Program-made: the position numbers and the translations under genes
Shown here: piece by piece, positions 43,733 through 53,334 of the stretch
How positions within the stretch are numbered: the stretch's first letter is position 1
How the letters are laid out: every line of letters starts with the position of its first letter
Notes under the pieces: model-generated
What the model saw: only the letters and a program-made list of their open reading frames with translations
Told to the model about the DNA's origin: nothing
Database searches by the model: none
From: Flavobacteriaceae bacterium
GTDB lineage: Bacteria; Bacteroidota; Bacteroidia; Flavobacteriales; Flavobacteriaceae
Reading direction: 5' to 3'
DNA: 64,000 nucleotides
Assembly: GCA_018669795.1 (NCBI GenBank)
Contig: JABHSQ010000001.1
Location: 1-64,000, forward strand

Positions 43733-45223
43733 ATGTTTTTAAAATCTTTAGGCGCAAAAATATTAGCTAAAAAAACAGCTAAAAAAATACAAAAATGGGC
43801 TTCTAACCCAATAGAAACCCAGCACAAAACATTTCAGAATTTAATAACTAAAGCAAAAGAAACTTCCTTTGGGAAAGACCATAATTTCCATACCATAAAA
43901 ACACATCAAGATTTTGTAAAACATGTTCCAGTAAGAGATTATGAAGACTTAAAAGATTATTTTAAGAGGACCGTAAATGGTGAAGAGAATGTTTTATGGA
44001 AAGGAAAGCCTACTTATATTGCGAAAACATCAGGAACAACTTCTGGAGCAAAATACATTCCAATTACAAAACAATCGATGCCTTCTCATATTGAAGCAGC
44101 AAAAAATGCCTTGCTGTGTTATATTGAAGAAACAGGGAATGTAGATTTTGTAAATGGTAAAATGATTTTTTTACAAGGAAGTCCAGAATTAGAATTAAAA
44201 AACGGAATTAATATTGGGCGATTATCAGGTATTGTTGCTCATTTTGTGCCTAAATATTTACAAAAAAATAGGCTACCAAGCTGGGAAACCAACTGTATAG
44301 TCGACTGGGAAGCGAAAGTAGATGCGATTGTTGAAGAAACCAAAAATGAGAATATGACACTTATTGCCGGCATCCCCTCTTGGGTTCAAATGTATTATGA
44401 AAAGCTTCAAAAATCTTCTAATCGAAAAGTAGGTGATCTTTTTAAAAATCTTCAGCTTTTTGTTTATGGAGGCGTTAACTACGAGCCCTATCGCGCAAAA
44501 TTTGAAGAAATGATAGGCAGAAGAATAGACAGTATAGAATTGTATCCAGCTTCTGAAGGATTCTTTGCTTTTCAGGATTCTCAAAAAGAAAAAGGAATGC
44601 TATTGCAGTTAAATTCTGGAATTTTTTATGAATTTATAGAAGCTTCCAAATTTTATGATGAAAATCCAAAACGATTGATCATTGGAGAAGTTGAAATAGG
44701 AGTCAATTATGTAATGATTATTTCTACCAATGCAGGTCTTTGGGGATATAACATTGGAGATACGGTTCAGTTTACCACCACAAAACCATACAGAGTGATA
44801 GTTTCAGGAAGAATTAAACATTTTATTTCCACTTTTGGAGAACATGTAATTGGGAAAGAAGTAGAACAAGCTATTAATGAAGCGATGCAAAATTTTCAGT
44901 TTTCAATATCAGAATTTACCGTAGCTCCTCAAATCAATCCAACAAAAGACGAATTGCCTTATCACGAATGGTTAATCGAGTTTCAAACGGCTCCAAAAAA
45001 CCTCATCGAAATTGCTGCTTTTATGGACAAAAGCATGCAGAATCAAAACACCTATTATAGAGATTTGATTCAAGGGAAGGTACTTCAGCCCTTAAAGATT
45101 TCCAGTTTAAAGGAAGATAGTTTTAATGCCTATATGAAATCTCAAGGAAAATTAGGAGGGCAGAATAAAGTGCCTAGACTTTCTGACAATCGCAAGATTG
45201 CCGATCAACTTCTTGGTTTATAA
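43733..45223 (+). CDS. GH3-family acyl-adenylate/amide synthetase-like protein
   Basis: A 496-residue member of the GH3 family, named after plant auxin-amino acid synthetases. Adenylate-forming motifs are visible: AKTSGTTSGAKYIPIT (about 98-113), the P-loop-like signature, then VYGGVNYEPYRAKFEEM and ELYPASEGFFAFQ (about 265-277), and the C-terminal VSGRIKHFISTFGEHV. The natural substrate in bacteria is unknown. It follows the M23 gene after three bases. Confidence 0.88.
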   Translation: MFLKSLGAKILAKKTAKKIQKWASNPIETQHKTFQNLITKAKETSFGKDHNFHTIKTHQDFVKHVPVRDYEDLKDYFKRTVNGEENVLWKGKPTYIAKTSGTTSGAKYIPITKQSMPSHIEAAKNALLCYIEETGNVDFVNGKMIFLQGSPELELKNGINIGRLSGIVAHFVPKYLQKNRLPSWETNCIVDWEAKVDAIVEETKNENMTLIAGIPSWVQMYYEKLQKSSNRKVGDLFKNLQLFVYGGVNYEPYRAKFEEMIGRRIDSIELYPASEGFFAFQDSQKEKGMLLQLNSGIFYEFIEASKFYDENPKRLIIGEVEIGVNYVMIISTNAGLWGYNIGDTVQFTTTKPYRVIVSGRIKHFISTFGEHVIGKEVEQAINEAMQNFQFSISEFTVAPQINPTKDELPYHEWLIEFQTAPKNLIEIAAFMDKSMQNQNTYYRDLIQGKVLQPLKISSLKEDSFNAYMKSQGKLGGQNKVPRLSDNRKIADQLLGL

Positions 45224-45245
45224 AATTGGAATTGTTTGCTCTTTA

Positions 45246-45274
45246 TTGTCTTTAAATAGATTATAGTATTTTTG
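45246..45274 (+). promoter_or_regulatory. Bacteroidota-type promoter before the 45289 gene
   Basis: TTG (45246-45248), 18 bases, then TATTTTTG (45267-45274), close to TTG-N19-TAnnTTTG. It ends 14 bases before the ATG. Confidence 0.55.
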
Positions 45275-45288
45275 CATAAATATTATTT

Positions 45289-46956
45289 ATGATAATAACA
45301 CATAAAAGAACGCGAGCTCAAGAAAGTTCTGGAGCCATTGAAAGATTATATATTACCATGCGACACCTTTTTAATCGTGGGTTTTACAAGCCTATGGGAG
45401 TTTCTGGAGAAACGTTAAGAGAGTCTTTGCTTACCCTTAGACCTGAAATATATGGCTCTATAGCTGATGATAAAGTGGAATTAGAGGGACTGTTATATGT
45501 TATAGATCGATTACCAATCGGTATTGAAGAATGTAGTTTTATCAACCTAACAAGTGATGAAGGTTATAAAAACTCACATTTTGAACCTATAATTCCTTCT
45601 AAAAGAAGAAGAAACTGTTATCGGATTGATGAGGAACAAATGAATATTGAAGTAACTCGTGGACGTTCTGAAATATATGATGTACTTACACACCTCACCT
45701 TCTTGTTTATTGAGTCTCATAAAATTATGTCTCATGTATTAATCAACGATGGTAATGACGTAAATAGAGATTGGAAAAAACTAGAGAGTGCGGTTCTTAA
45801 AAAAGGAAAATTAAATCAAAAAGAGAAAGAAATTGCTTTAACACATACCGCTAATTTCTTAGGAAGAACCTTTGAAGAAGTTAGTGATGCGTATCCAAAT
45901 TTTGCTACCAAAACAGATCCTAACCGTTTTTTAAAAATTATTTATTATTTAGGCAATCTTGCGATACAAGAAGTCACTACCGACAACAAACGAATTGTAA
46001 CTTTTAGTCCTGTTTTACGAGAACGATTAGGACACCATATTCATGGCGAAATATGGGCTTCTGCCATTAAGAAAAAACTAGATGAAACCAATTTATTAGC
46101 AAGACCCATACACATTATAAGTGCCAATATGCATAGTGTAATGAACACGCTTTATAGTCCTTTAGCATTGACAACGGAATTTAAAAAGCACAGCGCAATG
46201 GAGATTTATGAAATGTTGAGTGATTCTGAGAATTCATTACTTCGTAAAAAAGTAATGAAATATGCTTCAGAGAATGGATTGATTTATATAAAAGATACCA
46301 GCGGAACCAATATCAATGTACAAATAATAGATACCGCTAAGCTTCCTACTAAACTTTTAGTTGAGGCTAATGATGACAAACCCGTTATTATTGTAATGGA
46401 TTATGCTTTTGGAGAACAGGCTTTTGAAACGATGGATGAGTTGTTAAAACCTTATAAGATTTCAAAAAAGGAAACACAATTTTTAGATGTTCGTTCAGTT
46501 TCTATAATGGGAAAAGCAGGTATTTTAGAAGGTGGGAAAGGAGATATTATGATTCCTTCGTCACATGTATTTGAAGGTACTGCGGATAATTATCCTTTTA
46601 AAAATATGCTTAAAAAATCTCATTTTGAAGGAGAGGATGTTAATGTTAGTAAAGGAGCAATGATTACTGTTTTAGGAACTTCGCTTCAAAACAAAGACAT
46701 TTTGAAATTCTTTAATAATTCTACTTGGAATGTGGTAGGTCTTGAAATGGAGGGAGCACATTATCAAAAAGCAATTCAGTCAGCATCAAAAATCAGACAT
46801 AGTATTAGCTCCAAAGTAAAAGTTCGGTATGCATATTATGCTTCCGATAATCCATTAAAAACAGGAGGTACATTAGCATCAGGAGGATTGGGAACTTCAG
46901 GAGTTAAACCAACATACTTGATAACGGAGAAAATGTTAAATCAAATTTTAGAATAA
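45289..46956 (+). CDS. Unassigned protein with nucleoside-phosphorylase-like C-terminal motifs
   Basis: A 555-residue cytosolic protein. I recall close relatives in Flavobacteriia as a conserved family with a DUF number (DUF6909), but cannot confirm it. The N-terminal half (1-330) is mostly helical, with no motif I can name. The C-terminal half reads like the purine/uridine phosphorylase fold: SIMGKAGILEGGKGDIMIPS, AMITVLGTSLQNKDILKFF, the GLEMEGAHYQKAI segment (about 486-498) matching the substrate-binding E-M-E of PNP/MTA nucleosidases, and YASDNPL. A nucleotide or nucleoside-related role is inference. It has its own promoter and directly precedes rfbB. Confidence 0.6.
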   Translation: MIITHKRTRAQESSGAIERLYITMRHLFNRGFYKPMGVSGETLRESLLTLRPEIYGSIADDKVELEGLLYVIDRLPIGIEECSFINLTSDEGYKNSHFEPIIPSKRRRNCYRIDEEQMNIEVTRGRSEIYDVLTHLTFLFIESHKIMSHVLINDGNDVNRDWKKLESAVLKKGKLNQKEKEIALTHTANFLGRTFEEVSDAYPNFATKTDPNRFLKIIYYLGNLAIQEVTTDNKRIVTFSPVLRERLGHHIHGEIWASAIKKKLDETNLLARPIHIISANMHSVMNTLYSPLALTTEFKKHSAMEIYEMLSDSENSLLRKKVMKYASENGLIYIKDTSGTNINVQIIDTAKLPTKLLVEANDDKPVIIVMDYAFGEQAFETMDELLKPYKISKKETQFLDVRSVSIMGKAGILEGGKGDIMIPSSHVFEGTADNYPFKNMLKKSHFEGEDVNVSKGAMITVLGTSLQNKDILKFFNNSTWNVVGLEMEGAHYQKAIQSASKIRHSISSKVKVRYAYYASDNPLKTGGTLASGGLGTSGVKPTYLITEKMLNQILE

Positions 46957-46964
46957 AATCTATT

Positions 46965-47978
46965 TTGAAGAACAAAATATTAATAACAGGAGGAGCGGGT
47001 TTTATAGGTTCTAACTATGTAGAATTGATTATTGAGAATGCGGAAGATCAAATTTACGTATTAGATAATTTGACCTATGCAGGGAGTTTAAAAAACCTAG
47101 AAGCAGTATCTCACTTTACAAATTATAATTTCATTAAAGGAGATATTTGTGATGAAGCATTGATAAATAGCTTATTTAAAGAATATCAATTCAATAAAGT
47201 AGTTCATTTTGCAGCAGAATCTCATGTGGATAATTCCATTACAGGACCTGGAGCTTTTATACAAACCAACATTGTCGGAACCTTTAACTTGTTGCATAGC
47301 GCGTATCGATTATGGATGAATGACCCCAATCAATTAAAAGAAGAATACAAGGACGCTCGATTTTTACATGTTTCTACTGATGAGGTGTATGGTACTTTGG
47401 GCGAAAAAGGTTTGTTTTTAGAGTCAACTCCATACGCCCCAAATAGCCCTTATAGCGCTTCTAAGGCATCTTCAGACTTTATTGTTAGAAGTTATTTTCA
47501 TACCTATGGAATGCCTGTGATTACCACCAATTGTTCAAATAACTATGGAGCTCATCAACATAAAGAAAAATTAATTCCAACGATTATCAGAAAAGCAATT
47601 TCGGGTCAAGAAATTCCTATTTATGGAAATGGTAAAAACATTAGAGATTGGATTTACGTGACCGATCACTGCAGAGGAATTAAGCTGGTGTTAGAGGAAG
47701 GGAAATTAGGGGAAACTTATAATATTGGTGGACGTAACGAACGAGAAAACTTATATATTGCTTATACCATTTGTGATTTATTAGATAAATTAGTCCCTAA
47801 CAAAACACCTTATAGAGACCAGATGGCATTTGTACAAGATCGTGCAGGACATGATTTTAGATATGCTATTGATGCTGATAAAATTGAAAGTGAATTGGGT
47901 TGGAAAGCCGATGAAAACTTTGAAAGCGGCATTTTAAAAACTATTGAATGGTATTTAGAGAATAAAGACCAATTATAA
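46965..47978 (+). CDS. rfbB: dTDP-glucose 4,6-dehydratase
   Basis: The second step of dTDP-L-rhamnose synthesis. An extended SDR of 337 residues with NAD-binding GGAGFIGSN (residues 8-16), HVSTDEVYGTLG (about 134-145), and the catalytic YSASKAS triad portion (about 164-170). The family insert NCSNNYGAHQHKEKLIP follows. The start is TTG at 46965, eight bases after the upstream stop; the GGAGFIG spacing supports it. It opens the rfbB-rfbA-rfbC-rfbD cluster. Confidence 0.95.
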   Translation: MKNKILITGGAGFIGSNYVELIIENAEDQIYVLDNLTYAGSLKNLEAVSHFTNYNFIKGDICDEALINSLFKEYQFNKVVHFAAESHVDNSITGPGAFIQTNIVGTFNLLHSAYRLWMNDPNQLKEEYKDARFLHVSTDEVYGTLGEKGLFLESTPYAPNSPYSASKASSDFIVRSYFHTYGMPVITTNCSNNYGAHQHKEKLIPTIIRKAISGQEIPIYGNGKNIRDWIYVTDHCRGIKLVLEEGKLGETYNIGGRNERENLYIAYTICDLLDKLVPNKTPYRDQMAFVQDRAGHDFRYAIDADKIESELGWKADENFESGILKTIEWYLENKDQL

Positions 47979-47992
47979 AATAATATAGAGAG

Positions 47993-48841
47993 ATGAAAGG
48001 AATTATATTAGCAGGAGGCTCTGGGACAAGATTACACCCAATCACCTTAGCGGTAAGTAAACAGTTGATGCCAGTTTACGACAAACCTATGATTTACTAC
48101 CCATTATCAACCTTAATGTATGCAGGAATTAAAGAAATTTTAATTATTTCTACTCCTCAAGATTTACCTTTATTTAAAAAACTATTAGGAGATGGTAAAA
48201 AGGTTGGTTGTGAGTTTACCTATGCGGCACAAGACCAACCTAATGGGTTAGCAGAAGCCTTTATAATTGGCAAGGATTTTATTGGAGCTGATAAAGTTGC
48301 TTTAATATTAGGAGATAATATTTTTTATGGATCTGGTTTAAAGGAATTACTGCAAGCGAATAACAACCCAGACGGAGGTATTATTTATGCTTATCACGTT
48401 CAAGACCCAGAAAGATATGGTGTGGTAGAATTTGATGATAACGGAAAAGCATTGACAATTGAAGAAAAGCCATTGCAACCAAAATCTAATTATGCGGTAC
48501 CTGGAATCTATTTTTACGACAATCATGTAGTCGAAATAGCATCAAATATGAAACCAAGTCATAGGGGTGAATTAGAAATTACCGATATAAATAACGAATA
48601 CCTTAGAATGGGTAAATTAAACGTAAGCATTCTGGACAAAGGAACCGCTTGGCTAGACACAGGAACTTTTGCCTCCTTAATGCAAGCATCACAATTTGTT
48701 GAGGTAATTGAAGAACGACAAGGCTTAAAAATTGGTAGCATCGAACAAGCTGCTCATGAAATGGGATACATTACAAAAAACGAATTAAATGAATTAATCG
48801 AGCCTTTATTAAAAAGTGGTTACGGTAAGCATTTACAATAA
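47993..48841 (+). CDS. rfbA: Glucose-1-phosphate thymidylyltransferase
   Basis: Makes dTDP-glucose from glucose 1-phosphate and dTTP, the first step to dTDP-rhamnose. The 282-residue nucleotidyltransferase starts [18 protein letters not shown], with the G-x-G-T-R-L nucleotide loop, then [31 protein letters not shown] (metal-binding Asp) and [16 protein letters not shown]. Its length and order are those of RmlA. It is 14 bases after rfbB and 11 before rfbC. Confidence 0.96.
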   Translation: MKGIILAGGSGTRLHPITLAVSKQLMPVYDKPMIYYPLSTLMYAGIKEILIISTPQDLPLFKKLLGDGKKVGCEFTYAAQDQPNGLAEAFIIGKDFIGADKVALILGDNIFYGSGLKELLQANNNPDGGIIYAYHVQDPERYGVVEFDDNGKALTIEEKPLQPKSNYAVPGIYFYDNHVVEIASNMKPSHRGELEITDINNEYLRMGKLNVSILDKGTAWLDTGTFASLMQASQFVEVIEERQGLKIGSIEQAAHEMGYITKNELNELIEPLLKSGYGKHLQ

Positions 48842-48852
48842 AAGAATATTAA

Positions 48853-49401
48853 GTGAAAATTGAACATACACCACTAAAAGATTGCTTTGTAATAACTCCG
48901 ACTATTTTTACAGATGAGCGAGGTACTTTTTACGAAACGTATAATCAGGTGTTATTTGAAAAAGTAACAGGGCAAAAAGTAAACTTTGTACAGGACAACC
49001 AAGCTGCTTCTGCTTATGGGGTTTTAAGAGGATTGCACTATCAAGTTGGTGAAATGGCTCAAGCGAAATTAGTTAGGGTTTTAGAAGGCAGTATATTAGA
49101 TATTGTAGTTGACATTAGAAAAGAGTCTGAGACTTTTGGGAAACATTTTTCTATAATTCTAGATGATGTTAGTCAACAGCAATTATTTGTTCCACGAGGA
49201 TTTGCTCATGGCTTTATAACATTATCACCTACTTCTAAATTTGCTTATAAATGTGATAATTTTTATGATAAAGATTCAGAACGAGGTATCATTTATAACG
49301 ACGCAACCTTATCTTTAGATTGGCATCTTCCAAAAGATAAATTTATCCTTTCAGAAAAGGATCAAATCCTCCCTACTTTTTTAGAAGCAACATCAGAATG
49401 A
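48853..49401 (+). CDS. rfbC: dTDP-4-dehydrorhamnose 3,5-epimerase
   Basis: The third step of dTDP-L-rhamnose synthesis. The 182-residue cupin-fold protein shows DERGTFYETYNQ (about 17-28), the catalytic-His segment LRGLHYQVGEMAQAKLVRV (about 59-77), ILDIVVDIRKES and VPRGFAHGFITLS. The start codon is GTG. Its stop overlaps the rfbD ATG by four bases (ATGA), showing translational coupling. Confidence 0.95.
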   Translation: MKIEHTPLKDCFVITPTIFTDERGTFYETYNQVLFEKVTGQKVNFVQDNQAASAYGVLRGLHYQVGEMAQAKLVRVLEGSILDIVVDIRKESETFGKHFSIILDDVSQQQLFVPRGFAHGFITLSPTSKFAYKCDNFYDKDSERGIIYNDATLSLDWHLPKDKFILSEKDQILPTFLEATSE

Positions 49402-50240
49402 AAATATTAATAACAGGAGCTAAGGGACAATTGGGGAAATGTATTAAAGATGCTGCTGCTAATTATCCTGAATTTGATTTTTTGTTTGCTAGTCGAGAAC
49501 TATTAAATATTGAAAGTGAGAAATCCGTTTCGAATATATTTGAAAACAATCGTTTTGATTACTGTATCAATACTGCAGCCTATACGAATGTAGAAAAAGC
49601 TGAAAGTGACCAAGAAACTGCTTTTTTAACCAATGCTGAAGGAGTAAAACACTTGGCCAGTCATTGTAAAAGAAATAATACCACACTTATCCAAATTTCA
49701 ACAGATTATGTTTTTGATGGTAAAAAAGGAAGCCCATATAGCGAAGAAGACAGCACCAACTCTTTAAATATTTATGGTGCTTCTAAATTAAAGGGCGAAC
49801 AATATGTACAAGAAATTTGCCAAGCCTATTATATTTTAAGAACATCCTGGTTGTATTCTCAATACGGGCAGAATTTTTACGATACTGTTCTGCGATTTGC
49901 AAAAGAAGGAAAGCTATTAACCGTAACTACGGAACAAACAGGAACACCTACCAATGCGAATGATTTAGCCGAAGCAATACTTACAATTATAAAGATTAAT
50001 AGCAAGAACTATGGTATCTATAATTTTAGCAATCAAGGTGAAGCAACTTGGTATGATTTTGCAAAAGAGATATTAATACAAACCAATCAATTAACGAAAT
50101 CAAATCTTGCAAAAACAGACTATTACCTTACATTTGCTGCAAGACCAAGTTATAGTGTTTTGGACACGAGAAAATATAAAAACACGTTTAATAAAGCGGT
50201 GTTCGATTGGAAGAAAAGTTTGGCAACACTATTAAATTAA
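49398..50240 (+). CDS. rfbD: dTDP-4-dehydrorhamnose reductase
   Basis: The last step, giving dTDP-L-rhamnose. An SDR of 280 residues: nucleotide-binding TGAKGQLGKCI (residues 6-16), NTAAYTNVEKAE (about 58-69), ISTDYVFDGKKGSPYSEED and catalytic YGASKLKGE (about 131-139). The four-base overlap with rfbC marks a shared transcript. Together the four genes supply rhamnose for the downstream polysaccharide locus. Confidence 0.95.
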   Translation: MKILITGAKGQLGKCIKDAAANYPEFDFLFASRELLNIESEKSVSNIFENNRFDYCINTAAYTNVEKAESDQETAFLTNAEGVKHLASHCKRNNTTLIQISTDYVFDGKKGSPYSEEDSTNSLNIYGASKLKGEQYVQEICQAYYILRTSWLYSQYGQNFYDTVLRFAKEGKLLTVTTEQTGTPTNANDLAEAILTIIKINSKNYGIYNFSNQGEATWYDFAKEILIQTNQLTKSNLAKTDYYLTFAARPSYSVLDTRKYKNTFNKAVFDWKKSLATLLN

Positions 50241-50256
50241 TTAATAAAAAAACCAG

Positions 50257-51729
50257 GTGCTTTTTAATTCATTAGATTTCGCGATTTTCTTTCCAATAGT
50301 AATAATAATATATTGGATAGTTTCAAAAAAAATAGTATTAAGAAACTCATTTTTACTTATAGCAAGTTATGTGTTTTATGCCTGGTGGGATTGGAGGTTT
50401 TTATTTCTAATTATTTTCAGTTCATTTATAGACTATATTGTTGGTTTAAAACTAAACCAAACAGAGAATAAAAGTAATCGAAAAAAACTACTTTTTTTAA
50501 GCTTGTTCGTTAATCTAGGGCTTTTATTTTTTTTTAAATACACGAATTTCTTTATAGAGTCATTTATTGAATCTTTTAGTTTATTTGGCAAAACATTAAA
50601 TATTAATACTCTAAATATCATTTTCCCGGTTGGAATAAGTTTTTATACATTTCAGACCTTAAGTTATACCATAGATATTTATAGAAATCAATTAAAACCT
50701 ACAAAAGACTGGTTAGCATTTTTTGCATTTGTTTCCTTTTTCCCTCAATTAGTTGCTGGACCTATAGAAAGAGCTTCCCATTTATTACCTCAGTTCTATA
50801 AAACATATAACTTCAATTATAAACTGGTTAAATCTGGAATATTATTAGTTGCATTTGGACTATTTAAAAAAATGGTGATAGCTGATAGAGCTGCTGTTTA
50901 TGTAAATGAAGTTTATAATAATGTAGAGGATTATGGCGGCGTAGGCTTTACCTATGCCACGATTTTATTTGCGTTTCAGATCTATTGTGATTTTTCAGGG
51001 TATTCTGATATCGCAATCGGATTAGCAAGAACAATGGGTTTTGATTTAATGAAAAATTTTAATAGTCCCTATATTTCCAAGTCATTAACTGAATTTTGGA
51101 GGCGATGGCATATTTCATTATCAACTTGGTTTAGAGATTATGTTTACATCCCACTAGGGGGGAGTAAAAAAGGAAAAATTAGAACTTATATTAATTTGTT
51201 TATTGTTTTTGTTATTAGTGGACTTTGGCATGGAGCTGCAATGACTTTTATTATTTGGGGAGCGATACATGGATTGGTTTTAATGGTTGAAAAAGGAACA
51301 TTTAAAATAAAACAACCTATATTTAATAAATTGGGGTTAAACACTAAAAACACTTCAAACCATTTGTTTTTTGGGTTTATCATATTTTTTATTGTTTGTA
51401 TAGCATGGGTGTTTTTTAGAGCAAACACTTTAAATGATTCTTTTTATATCATTAATGGAATTTTCACAGACTTTAATTTTGGAGATGTTTTTAATAAAGA
51501 AACCTATTTAATAGGGTTAAAAACCAACGAATTTAAAGTTATCATTTTGTCAATTTTATTGTTATTTGCTGGTGAATTATTACACTTAAAATATAATTTA
51601 ATAGAATTGTTAAATAAACAAGGTTTAATTTTTAGATGGAGCTTTTATATAAGTATCGTAATTGTTATAGTTTTATTTGGTGTTTATGGAGATGAGAATA
51701 TTCAAGAATTTATTTACTTTCAATTTTAA
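50257..51729 (+). CDS. MBOAT-family membrane O-acyltransferase (AlgI-like)
   Basis: An inner-membrane acyltransferase of 490 residues with about ten to twelve helices. Signatures of the AlgI/DltB group are VFYAWWDWRFLFLIIFSS near the N terminus, FFPQLVAGPIERASHLLPQF (about 163-182), FWRRWHISLSTWFRDYVYIPLGG (about 280-302) and LWHGAAMTFIIWG with the conserved His325. It transfers acyl groups, usually acetyl, across the membrane onto a secreted glycan. The start is GTG. The next gene, an SGNH-like protein, starts four bases after its stop and is the natural partner. Confidence 0.93.
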   Translation: MLFNSLDFAIFFPIVIIIYWIVSKKIVLRNSFLLIASYVFYAWWDWRFLFLIIFSSFIDYIVGLKLNQTENKSNRKKLLFLSLFVNLGLLFFFKYTNFFIESFIESFSLFGKTLNINTLNIIFPVGISFYTFQTLSYTIDIYRNQLKPTKDWLAFFAFVSFFPQLVAGPIERASHLLPQFYKTYNFNYKLVKSGILLVAFGLFKKMVIADRAAVYVNEVYNNVEDYGGVGFTYATILFAFQIYCDFSGYSDIAIGLARTMGFDLMKNFNSPYISKSLTEFWRRWHISLSTWFRDYVYIPLGGSKKGKIRTYINLFIVFVISGLWHGAAMTFIIWGAIHGLVLMVEKGTFKIKQPIFNKLGLNTKNTSNHLFFGFIIFFIVCIAWVFFRANTLNDSFYIINGIFTDFNFGDVFNKETYLIGLKTNEFKVIILSILLLFAGELLHLKYNLIELLNKQGLIFRWSFYISIVIVIVLFGVYGDENIQEFIYFQF

Positions 51730-51732
51730 AAA

Positions 51733-53172
51733 ATGAAAAGTATTGTTATAAAAATAGTATTGTTTTTAATTGTAATTTCATCTTTGTTACTAACAATAGA
51801 TTCTTACTTTTTAGACAGTACTAATGCATCAGTAAATTCTTTTAATTCTTTATACGAAGCAGATAAAAACTCAGTTGACATTGTTTTTATTGGCAATTCT
51901 CATTTAAGTAAGGGAATAAATACCAATATAATAGATGCTAAATGTAATGTAAACAGTTTAAAAGTTCATGCCGGAGGTATTCAAATAGCTCAAATTTATT
52001 ATAATTTATTAGAAATACTCAAATACCAATCTCCAAAAGTTGTCGGATTAGAACTTTTCCCATTAGTTCACTCCGATAATATTTCGAATAAATTATTTAA
52101 TTCAAAAAACAAAATGCTTTCAAAGGGAATGAAAGGAGAGTATTTTAAACGGTTTGGGATTCCAAAATATAAAGAAATTAAATTAATTGATCCTAAAAAC
52201 AATTGGTATCATATGTTTAATTTTTTTAGGTTTCATGAAAATTGGACGAATTTAGAGAGTGTTTCAAAGTCGTTACAAAATAGATTTTCAGTATCAGCAA
52301 AAGAATTAAATTATAATCACAATAAAATTTTATGGCATTTAAATTCTTCAAGCATTGAAGGGTATAAAAAAAGAATGTTTATAAAAAAAGATATTTATTT
52401 CTCTGAGGCTGAAAAAATATACTTAAAAAAAATTATTGTTTTATCCGATGAATATAATTTTGACTTATTATTATTTACTATACCTGTTTATGAAGAATAC
52501 TACAATAAAGTAAAAGATAGTATTGACAATACATCTTTAAAAATATATAATTATGCAAAAGAATATAAGGAGATTAAATTTTATGATATAAATAAAGAAT
52601 TAGGTGGGCTTAGTGCTACATATATTATGGGGGAAAAAGTTTCAGAAAACCAACATTTAAATTATAAAGGAATGATAAAAACAAGTAATCTGTTAGCTGA
52701 TTTTATAAATAAAGAATATAATTTAAAGCCAAATTCTTTATTCATAAATGACGACACAGTTGAAAAATTAATTTATAATTCAAAAAAAACCGCACGAGAC
52801 ACAAGTTATTTAGGCAATGTCGAAACAGTAAATGGCAAAAACTACTATGATTTAGAAAATAAGGAACTAATAACAATTTCTTTAGCAGAGAGACGAGTTA
52901 AATTAGAGGGCTGGATGTTTAAGAAAGGAGTTAATTTAAAACGTGGGTCAAAAATAATAGCTTTAAAAAAAGGAGATGATTTTGTATATGTTTCTGGGAA
53001 AGATTTAGTTGATAATTCAAATCAGGGAAAATCTTTTGAAAAAAGCGGCTATTCTATTAATATTAGTAAATATATGCTTGAAAAAGGGAGGTATAAAATA
53101 TTTCATATTATAAAATCTCATGATAATGAGTTATACGTTCAAGATATGTGGAAATGGATTGTAATTAAATAA
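51733..53172 (+). CDS. SGNH-like exported partner of the MBOAT acyltransferase
   Basis: A 479-residue protein with one N-terminal membrane anchor (about 5-24), so the rest is periplasmic. FIGNSHLSKGI (about 52-62) resembles SGNH/GDSL block I with Ser56 as the likely nucleophile, and the late segment NQHLNYKG resembles the block V His, but the usual catalytic Asp three residues before that His is Glu. Residues about 345-479 form a separate beta-rich domain. Genes in this place beside AlgI/DltB-type proteins (AlgJ/AlgX/DltD) complete O-acetylation. I do not recognise the exact family. Confidence 0.65.
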   Translation: MKSIVIKIVLFLIVISSLLLTIDSYFLDSTNASVNSFNSLYEADKNSVDIVFIGNSHLSKGINTNIIDAKCNVNSLKVHAGGIQIAQIYYNLLEILKYQSPKVVGLELFPLVHSDNISNKLFNSKNKMLSKGMKGEYFKRFGIPKYKEIKLIDPKNNWYHMFNFFRFHENWTNLESVSKSLQNRFSVSAKELNYNHNKILWHLNSSSIEGYKKRMFIKKDIYFSEAEKIYLKKIIVLSDEYNFDLLLFTIPVYEEYYNKVKDSIDNTSLKIYNYAKEYKEIKFYDINKELGGLSATYIMGEKVSENQHLNYKGMIKTSNLLADFINKEYNLKPNSLFINDDTVEKLIYNSKKTARDTSYLGNVETVNGKNYYDLENKELITISLAERRVKLEGWMFKKGVNLKRGSKIIALKKGDDFVYVSGKDLVDNSNQGKSFEKSGYSINISKYMLEKGRYKIFHIIKSHDNELYVQDMWKWIVIK

Positions 53173-53180
53173 CACAAACC

Positions 53181-53210
53181 TTGTGAAAACAGACTTTTAT
53201 CCTACATTTG
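53181..53210 (+). promoter_or_regulatory. Near-perfect Bacteroidota promoter for the export genes
   Basis: TTG (53181-53183), exactly 19 bases, then TACATTTG (53203-53210). This is the best consensus match in the window. The next start codon is 125 bases on, leaving a leader of roughly 120 bases with partial inverted repeats (CTTTAAAC at 53231-53238 facing GTTTAAAG at 53292-53299). Confidence 0.7.
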
Positions 53211-53334
53211 CTAAAAGATTTATCTATAGTCCTTTAAACAACACTAAATACAATATTGTGTTTGCAAACTTAGTTATAGACTGAAAAAAAAGTTTAAAGT
53301 CTCTTAATATAAAACAACATTAATACCTTCTATT

